From NCBI GenBank assembly GCA_029255685.2, contig CM055311.2:9545031-9609030 (forward strand): DNA of 64,000 nucleotides. The letters are read 5' to 3'. The translations under genes were made by a program, and so were the position numbers. Shown one piece after another: positions 56,656 through 64,000 of this stretch. Position 1 is the stretch's first letter. The number at the start of each line of letters is the position of its first letter. Under the pieces are notes generated by a model. The model had not been told where the DNA came from. It was given only the letters and a program-made list of their open reading frames with translations, and did no database searches. The stretch comes from Silene conica. Lineage: Eukaryota; Streptophyta; Magnoliopsida; Caryophyllales; Caryophyllaceae.

Positions 56656-57688
56656 TGTGGGAAAATATCCATATATATTCCCAATACTTTATATGCAGGA
56701 GTATAACAAATTTATGATGTACGATTTATGGTCATAAACGAAGAACAAGATACAAAGATAGGGATCAAGAATTAACCTTCTGTCCTTGTAAAGGCCTAAG
56801 ATCAGATACCAAAACAGATATCCTCTTAATCGTTGCACCCAATATGTCCTGGGAAATACCCTTTCTAGAGCTAGAAATTGCAAAATTACCTTTAATTTTG
56901 TGTAAGATGAAAGCTAGAGAGAGATGAGGGATTTATCGTGGGAACTCGTGTGGTATAGGGAGGCGTGCCATATGCTATTTATAGGGGGGTGGTGCTTGAT
57001 AGTCCGTATATCTCTTGACTAGCTTACCTAGTTTAAATAGGATAATCAAATCCGTATTTGATTCTACCTAAGCTACTACTTAAACTAATAACAAACTCTA
57101 TCTTATGGCATCTCCAACTACTGACCAAAAATCCACAATCTGGCCGAAACTTTATCAGTTTCGGCCTTAGTAACCGTTTTTATATTTACTTAAATTCGGT
57201 TATTGAGCTCTCTTTTGCGTAATGTTTTATCTTATAAATATCGTATATTTATAATCTCAACAATTAAATATAACCTTTTATATTTAACTGAATCATTTAA
57301 TCCGTATTAAATGATTTCATTATACACTAATTAAATATAACATTTTATATTTAATCATGAATTAACATTTTAATTCGTCTTAGCTAATATTATTAATCAA
57401 TATTAAATAATTATATCATCATTACTTTGACTAATCGTTTAGTCGAATAGGGTATCAATATGATTACATTTTCATCTAATCATATCTCTCAAATTTCATC
57501 CTTTAGGTGTGACTCTTAGGGACCAGTTGATTACCGCCATCTGTATGACAATAACGTCAAACTTTCTAGCAAGCCAACCAATATTGATAAACGTGAATCA
57601 ACTGGCTAAAATACAAAGTATACCCTGTGTTCCTTTAAGAGATTTATACGTGTTGTCGCACTAACTGTTGAGGACACCAGCTCCAACA
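56656..57688 (-). repeat. LTR of copia A2 (3' LTR)
   Basis: A 1,033-bp LTR, TGTGGGAAAATA to CTCCAACA on plus, followed by ATCTCCCACTTGT (polypurine tract on minus). Block similarity to the A1 LTR is clear in the outer 200 bases and weaker elsewhere. The U3 nested inverted repeat lies at about 57500-57610. Confidence 0.85.
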
Positions 57689-58479
57689 ATCTCCCACTTG
57701 TCCGTACAAGTGTATGTGCGATAACCGATTCTCATATCCAATTAAATTTCTCCCACTCAATGTAAAACAATTTGCAAATTTGTATTCACAAAGGTCGTAT
57801 TTTACAAGCGATCTGTATCAAGAGTGGTTTCCCCGACTAGAGAGTAACTCAACTGATAACGAATCATTATTCGAGCTTGGCCAAGCATTTCAGTTACTAC
57901 TCCTCGAGTGACCCTGAGAAATATTAAAACCTCATAAGGGGTGGATATTTCTTTCAACTCGAATCTTGCAGATGTAAGCACAGTATGAAATGACCCAAAA
58001 AAAATCTGCTTAGCCCCAGTTACGGTCAGCTAGTGAGAAAGAAATCCAAGTCACCCAAAACTGCCCTTTATCTCAAGAAACAGTCGACAGTCAAAAGAAT
58101 CGACTCAAGGAACACGATGGACGTCCTATCCACGACCCGGCACCGAATGTTCAGTAACATTTAGGACTCCATTGCGTCGTCACGAAAAATTGTCCTACGA
58201 GTTATCGTGATAATCTCGTATCTGTGATCGATCAGTCAACGGTTTAACTTATGGTTTATTGAACCCACCATCAATCGACGTCACAAAATAATTGCAAGAG
58301 TTATCAGCTCGTGTAGGCGATTACGGACTAAAAACAAATATAATGTAATTTAGTTCACTTTGTGGTGTTCAATGTTGTCAGTACAATCGACATGAAAAAC
58401 AATATATAAAACAAAATCGATGGTGTTATAAACAGTATATGAAATAGATACAATATCCAATTCACAAAAAAATACTAAT

Positions 58480-61400
58480 ACAACTCAGGAACACGTTTAA
58501 TTCCCATTGAAATAACGTGCCCTTCATGTTTATCATGTCTTAATGGTTTAGTGAGAGGATCTGCGATGTTGTCATCTGTCGCAATCTTGTCTATCACTAT
58601 CTCCTTTTGTTCAGTAGTAGAATCTGCAATAATACTCTGCTTGGAGCTTTTCCAACTGACAGCAGCACCATTAAGAGTAAAACGAATCCAGACTGAGATT
58701 TCGAGTCATCTCGATCCGTTTGGAAGCTAGCATCTGCGTAACCCTTTGCGCAAAGCTCAGTGCCTCCACCATAAGTCAATGCCCAATCTTTAGTCCTCCG
58801 TAGGTACTTAAGAATGTTTTTCACAGCCATCCAGTGTGGTTCACCTAGATGGCCTTGGTACCGACTCGTCATACTCAAAGCATATGCCACGTCTAGACGT
58901 GTGCATATCATGGCATACATGATCGATCCTATAGCGGACGCATAAGGAATGCGACTCATGCGCTCGACCTCTTCCGGTGTCTTAGGTGCCTGAGTCTTAC
59001 TCAAATGCACCCCCGAGATCATCGTAAGTAACCCCTTTTTGGAGTTGGTCATGCTGAATCTGTCAAGAATCTTATCTATATAAGACTTCTGACTCAGTGA
59101 TAACATCCATCGTGATCTATCTCTATAGATACGGATCCCAATATACATTGTGCCTTACCAAGATCTTTCTTTTGTAAATGGTTCTTTAACCATACTTTAA
59201 CCGAAGATAAGAGAGGGATGTCATTTCCGATCAAGAGTATATCGTCAACATACAACACCAGAAAGACGATCTTGCTCCCACTCGACTTGATATATAAGCA
59301 TGGTTCTTCGGCTGATCGAATAAAACCATTCTTTTTTATCACTTGGTCGAAGCGATGATTCCAACTCCTAGATGCTTGCTTAAGTCCATAAATGGAACGC
59401 TTAAGCTTGTACACTTTCTTAGGATTGTTAGGATCTGTGAAACCTTCGGGTTGTACAATGTACAAGTCCTCCTCCAAATAACCGTTTAATAAGGTGGTTT
59501 TCACATCCATTTACCATATTTCATAGTCATGAAATACAACAATCGCTAAGATAATCCGAATGGAACGCAGCATGACTACGGGTGCAAAAATCTCATCATA
59601 GTGCAACCCTTGCACTTGAGTGAAACTTTTTGCCACTAGTCGTGCCTTATAGGTGTCTGGTTGTCCCTCGATGGAGCGCTTTATCTTATAGAGCCATTTG
59701 CACTGAAGAGGTCGTACCTTATCAGGCAAATCAACCAACTCCCATACGTCATTCTCGTACATGGAGTCCATTTCGGATTGCATGGCAGTAAGCCATAGCT
59801 TTGAGTCGGAACAGGTTATGACACCTTTATAGGTTACGGGTTCGTTACTCTTTAAGAGAAAAACGTCAACTCCGTCAAGTTCCTCGATCATACTGATGTA
59901 TCTATCTGGAGGAATGGAGTGTCTACCCGACCTTCTGGGTTCCTCAGGAATACTGACTGCAACAGAGGATAAAGGAACGGTTTCCTCCATTGGTTACTCA
60001 GTAGTTGGTTCTTGAACCTCCGACAGATCGAAGGTTCTATTACTTGTCTTATTCTCGAGAAACTCTTTCTCGAAGAACTTCGCACTAGCCGCAACAAAAA
60101 CGTGGTGTTCGGTAGGCGAATAGAAATAATGACCAAACTTTCCTTTTGGATAACCAATAAAATATGTCTTGAACGATCGCGGGCCGAGCTTATCCTCGTG
60201 TCTCCACTTGACTTAAGCCTCGCAGCCCCAAACCCAAATAAAGGACAAGTTAGGGACGGTTCCCTTCCATATCTCATATGGAGTCTTGTCAACAGCTTTA
60301 GACGGACTTCGGTTAAGTATAAGAGCAGCTGACAATAGAGCAAAGCCCCATAATGAATCCGGCACAACTGTGTGACTCATCATGGATCGTACCATATCTA
60401 ATAGTGTTCGATTTCTCTGTTCGGACACACCATTTAATTGTGGTGTTCCGGGTGGAGTTAACTGTAGTACTATACCACAGTCTTTAAGGTGTTGATCAAA
60501 CTCATGCGAAAGATACTCACCACTATGATCTGATCGTAGTGCATTAATATTTGTATCCAGTTGGTTTTCAACCTTCGCCTGGAATTCCTTGAACTTTTCA
60601 AAGGATTCACTTTTATGCTTCATTAAGTAGACATATCCGTATCTACTTAAATCGTCCGTGAAAGTGATGAAATATCTATAGCCGTCTCGTGCGGTGATTG
60701 ACATAGGTCCACATACATCTGTATGTACGAGGCCTAATAGGTCAACAACGCGCATTCCAACACCTTTGAAGGAAATACGAGTCATTTTGCCTATGAGACA
60801 TGATTCACATGTGGCAAATGATTCATAATCAAACGGAGATATAGCGTCATTCTGTATTAGCTGCTTTACACGTTTCTCATTTATGTGTCCCATACGCCAG
60901 TGCCATAGATATGTTTGATCTTTGTCACCAACCTTTAGTTTCTTATTATATATGTGTAATATTTCAGTCGATTGATCTAAGACATATATACCATTCATGG
61001 AAACCGCTTTACCATAAAAAATTTCATTTAAAGAGAAAATACAGCTATTATCCTTTATTAAGAATGAAAATCCGTCGAGTACGGAAACTGAAATAATGTT
61101 CTTAGATAAACTGGGTACATAATAACAGTTATACAGATATAACTCAAATCCGCTCGATAGCTGGATCACATATGTTCTCATGGAAGCAGCAGCAACTTTT
61201 GCTCCATTCCCGACTCGCAGGTCCACATCACCCTTTGCGAGAGGTGTGATGTTTTTAGACCCTGCAAATGATTACACAGATGAGAACCGCAACCAGTATC
61301 AAGTACCGAAGTTTTGAAACTTGCATGGTTAATCTCAATCATATGAATATAAGATGACATACCAACAGGAGTGACGCGACCTGCTTTTATGTCCTCACGG

Positions 61401-62272
61401 TACACTGGACAGTTCCGCCTCCAATGCCCAGTCTTGTGGCAATGATGGCACTCAATGTTACCGTCTTTGCTCTTTGTCTTGCCTTGTGAGCTATTTGTCT
61501 CACCAGGCCCACTCTTAAATCTGGCCCTTTTGAATTTAGGAGGCTTAGCAACTGTTAGCTCTACTTGAGCCTTTCCCCTACCCTTTCCCTTGTTTGCAAT
61601 CATGAGAAAGTCTTGCTTCATGCTCCCACTCAATTTAAGATCCTTCTCGGTCTGTACGAGAAGGGAGTGTAGCTCATGAGGACTTTTCTTCATGTCATTC
61701 ATGTAATAGTTTGCCCTGAATAAGGAAAATCCATCCTGAAGTGAATGAAGCATTCGATCAATGATTACGTTCTCACTGATCTTGCAGTTCAGGGACTCCA
61801 ATTTCTCGACATTCTCAATCATATTGAGAATGTGTGGGCTAACTGGTTGGCCCTTGTGGAGTTTCGCATCGAAGAAGCGGCAGGTGTGCTCATATGAAAC
61901 GATTCTCGGTGCTTTTGAGAATTCGTTTGTGAGCGTGGTGAAAATTTTATTTGCACCATGGGAAATGAAGCGTCTTTGCAAATTGGGTTTCATTGCAAAA
62001 ATGAGTACGTTCTTTATCGCACCCGCTCCCATAACGAAATCACTATAAGCTTGTGATACGTTAGCCCTAGCAGTGGGGCCTGGGTTAGGTGGTAAATACT
62101 TGAGCTTACCATCAGCTACTGCTGCATTCCGTAATGCAGCCTCCCAGTCCGGAAAGTTGGACCCATCATTTTTCAGTCGCGTGGACTGATTCATGTGGTC
62201 CATGAAAGCCTTAAGTCAGGATTATTTTCTTAGTGTGGCACTAGGCATAGGGGCCTCATTATGACCAGCCAT
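58480..62272 (-). pseudogene. copia A2 gag-pol polyprotein, broken
   Basis: A1-like polyprotein, from an ATG near 62272 to the RNase H end near 58480. GAG (MNQSTRLKNDGSNFPDWEAAL), CCHC knuckle (CHHCHKTGHWRRNC), protease region, integrase (HINEKRVKQLIQND, HTDVCGPMSITARDGYRYF), RT (YVDDILLIGNDIPLLSSV) and RNase H (ALTYGGGTELCAKGYADASF) are all recognisable. About eight or more breaks. It is closer in wording to A1 than to B1/B2. Confidence 0.88.
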
Positions 62273-62809
62273 AGTATTTGCAGTATTATTGTTTTGTTTA
62301 GGTGAATTCTACACTGTAAAGAAGAAATTAAAACATAATAAGCATACCATCGTTTTGTAAATAGTCTAGCAAAAACAGTTTAATGCGATGACTTTAGCAT
62401 TTATATAATTGATCTTCCTCAAGGACTATATAAACGATCCCAAGACTCAATTTCAGTAAATTGAAAAGCCAACCTCTTGGCTAATTCTACATTTAGAATT
62501 CTTGGTCAATAAATTTATGTAAATTCTATCTTTAGTCCACCATAACCACATGATCGTACGAGGGTCATGATGTTGAGGTACAATAAGTCATAGGGAGGGT
62601 AAGGTCCTATATGCCTGGCGACGAAGAAGGGATTCATAGTAATTTGACTTAATTTTAGGTTATAGAGAAAGATCTCATCATCCTTAATTTTCACTACTAC
62701 AGGAACCCTTAAGGACATCAGACTTTTATGGTCATGGACATCGGCTTAGCAACCGATGTACAGTTCACTGATATCCATTATGGGTATCAAGGACATCGGT
62801 TTTGCAACC

Positions 62810-63061
62810 GATGTCCATGTGTTAATGCACATCGGAGGTTTAATAAGTCTGATGTCCATCATACTTATGCACATCATTCTTTAGCTGTAATCTGATGTCC
62901 ATGTGTTATTGCACATCAGAGGTTTAAGAAGTCTGATGTCCATCATATTTATGCACATCATTTTTTAGCTGTAATATGATGTCCATGTGTTATTGCACAT
63001 CGGAGGTATAATAAGTCTGATATCCATCATATTTATGCACATCATTCTTTAGCTGTAATCT
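62810..63061. repeat. three 84-bp subterminal tandem repeats
   Basis: Units start at 62810, 62894 and 62978, each beginning GATGTCCATGTGTTA and ending TTTAGCTGTAAT.T, about 92-95 percent alike. Position next to the CACTA end fits transposase-binding subterminal repeats. Confidence 0.9.
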
Positions 63062-63530
63062 GATGTCGATTTATGTTTTGTAGATCGGTTGTTGACCGAA
63101 GCCCATGTGCATTACAAGTTAATATGCATCATACTATTGCATAAACCGTTGTCCATGATGTTGCCGTTTTTAAAAATAAAAAAAACTGGTATTGATGGTA
63201 ATTTGTACCACCAGTATACATTATTCAGATGCCAGCCATTTAGACTGGCGTATCAAAACAGATTATAGACCACCATAAACCAAACAAACGCAAATTCAAA
63301 GCAAAGCACGACAAAGTCGTTCGTCTTTCATTAAACAAGTTCAAAGCAAATCACGACAAAGGTCGGTCGTCTTTCATATACATTATCTAAATTCATCAAC
63401 TAACCCAACATATAGAGTTATGCGTCATTTTAGACGACATCCAAAATAGTCTAGAGATCACAAGTTCAACAACTAACCAAACATCGGCTTAGTTTGCAAA
63501 ATCAAAGTACTACGTTACTAGCTAGAAAGA

Positions 63531-64000
63531 CTATGCTTTTAGAAAATAGTCCGCCCACAAGTCCCTGACCTTGTCAATTTCTTCTTGGGAATATGGCAGT
63601 CGGTGTTTGAAAACCTGTAAATAATACACAAAATTCTAGCTTTAATAATAATACGGAAAAATAACTTCATAATATATATTAGTGGATAAAAAATGGATCA
63701 AAAATGGTAGGTTAAAGATGAAATTAACGAATAGGAAACTTACATCTACTATATGGAAACTAACAATAAACTGCAATGCTATTTAGATCCAGTTACTAGA
63801 GTGTTGATTACTTTTACAAAGTATTCCCCAAAATGCCAAAAGCAAACACAACATTAGACTCAACGGGAGTGTCATAAATCATATTAACCAGAATCCCCAA
63901 GCAACAGAAAACGTTAATTTCAAGATTAATATAAGGAAGCATGGACTTACAATAACCCTCTCAGCTACCATATAATATGGCAATCTCCTTAATGCTCCAT
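63531..64000 (-). CDS. Ulp1-like protease gene of a CACTA element, last two exons (partial)
   Basis: Two short minus-strand exons fit together. The first (64000-63951) is open in the frame reading GALRRLPYYMVAERVI and ends at a GTAAGT donor. After an intron of about 336 bases a TTACAG acceptor precedes the second exon (63614-63531), which reads VFKHRLPYSQEEIDKVRD and ends WADYFLKA with TAG. Both junctions are in phase 0. The ending YSQEEIDKVRDLWADY resembles the C-terminus of Ulp1/C48-type cysteine protease proteins encoded by many plant CACTA elements (usual wording Y..eEIDEVReeWA.Y). Catalytic His-Asp-Cys residues would be upstream, outside the window. Family assignment rests on a short stretch, so it is moderate. 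Confidence 0.5.

Larger units (their letters stand above)
56656..62691 (-). mobile_element. Ty1/copia element A2, Angela/BARE type (right end outside)
   Basis: Minus-strand element of the A family inserted in the RT/RNase H part of copia B2. It begins TGTGGGAAAATATCC after gttca. Parts: 3' LTR (56656-57688), polypurine tract, gag-pol (about 58480-62272) and leader to 62691, where a CACTA element starts. The 5' LTR must lie beyond the window. About eight or more breaks in the coding region, so it is older than A1. Age by LTR comparison is not possible here. Confidence 0.88.
62692..64000. mobile_element. CACTA element, left part (continues beyond window)
   Basis: Starts CACTACTACAGGAACCC in the leader of copia A2. 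Subterminal DNA consists of short GATGTCCATGTG / CACATCGG repeats and inverted GACATCGGTTTTGCAACCGATGTCC hairpins, including three exact-length 84-base tandem units (62810-63061). Further in is a 40-base duplication (about 63293-63378), then the final exons of an Ulp1-like gene on the minus strand. A coding gene suggests an autonomous or semi-autonomous CACTA. The other end is outside. Confidence 0.75.

Overview
The window is plant nuclear DNA, almost certainly from a eudicot and possibly from Caryophyllales (a weak inference from the repeat families). It consists almost wholly of transposable elements nested in one another. I found no intact host gene, no rRNA or tRNA gene and no CRISPR array. 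The only host-derived coding sequence I can defend is the 5' end of a BAHD acyltransferase gene carried inside a Mutator-like element near 13.5 kb.

Layout. 1-12078 is a Ty3/gypsy-type element without coding capacity, minus strand, whose two LTR copies are almost identical. A young Angela/BARE-type copia element (A1, 993-8673) has landed in it, and an LTR of the gypsy element carries a LINE tail. 12079-12955 is the 3' end of another copia (C). 12956-13965 is the Pack-MULE with the BAHD fragment. 14288-22894 is a small MITE split by a Helitron (14323-22706), which holds a gypsy solo LTR (15921-21828), which holds a CACTA element (18231-21288), which holds a SINE (20777-20977) and a LINE tail. 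22895-29960 is older AT-rich DNA with a LINE fragment, MULE-, hAT- and other TIR elements and a solo LTR (27342-28753). 29961-31371 is the LTR and leader of copia D. From 31372 onward lies a second nest: a TIR element split by copia B1 (31413-41366, minus), a gypsy LTR (41942-43440), then copia B2 (43441 to about 56655, plus). B2 is interrupted by a nearly full-length L1-type LINE (44919-49556) and a 2.35-kb solo LTR (52554-54899), and is cut by copia A2 (56656 onward, minus). A2 is entered by a CACTA element that runs off the right edge and carries the last exons of an Ulp1-like protease gene.

Many insertions are supported by target-site duplications (TSDs) read directly: aaatc (A1), tgatg and acgtg (solo LTRs), ttaat (solo LTR at 27 kb), ttc (CACTA), 11 bp (SINE), 13 bp (LINE), 9 bp (MULE MITE), 8 bp (hAT MITE). 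The Helitron boundary is confirmed internally because the second arm of the MITE it split preserves the empty site.

The most unusual signals are structural rather than coding. First, the solo LTR at 17.5-18.05 kb has eleven hairpin units with a nearly invariant loop core and arms that differ in sequence but remain complementary. Second, a copied GNRA-tetraloop hairpin brackets that array and shows compensatory changes. Third, a nested stem in the U3 region of four Angela-like LTR lineages covaries. Fourth, clusters of short CG-rich palindromes (ACTCGGYCGAGT, CTCGATCGAG, GGTCGGTCGACC, CCGGCTGG types) recur in four unrelated retroelement families, in two of them just upstream of the TATA box.
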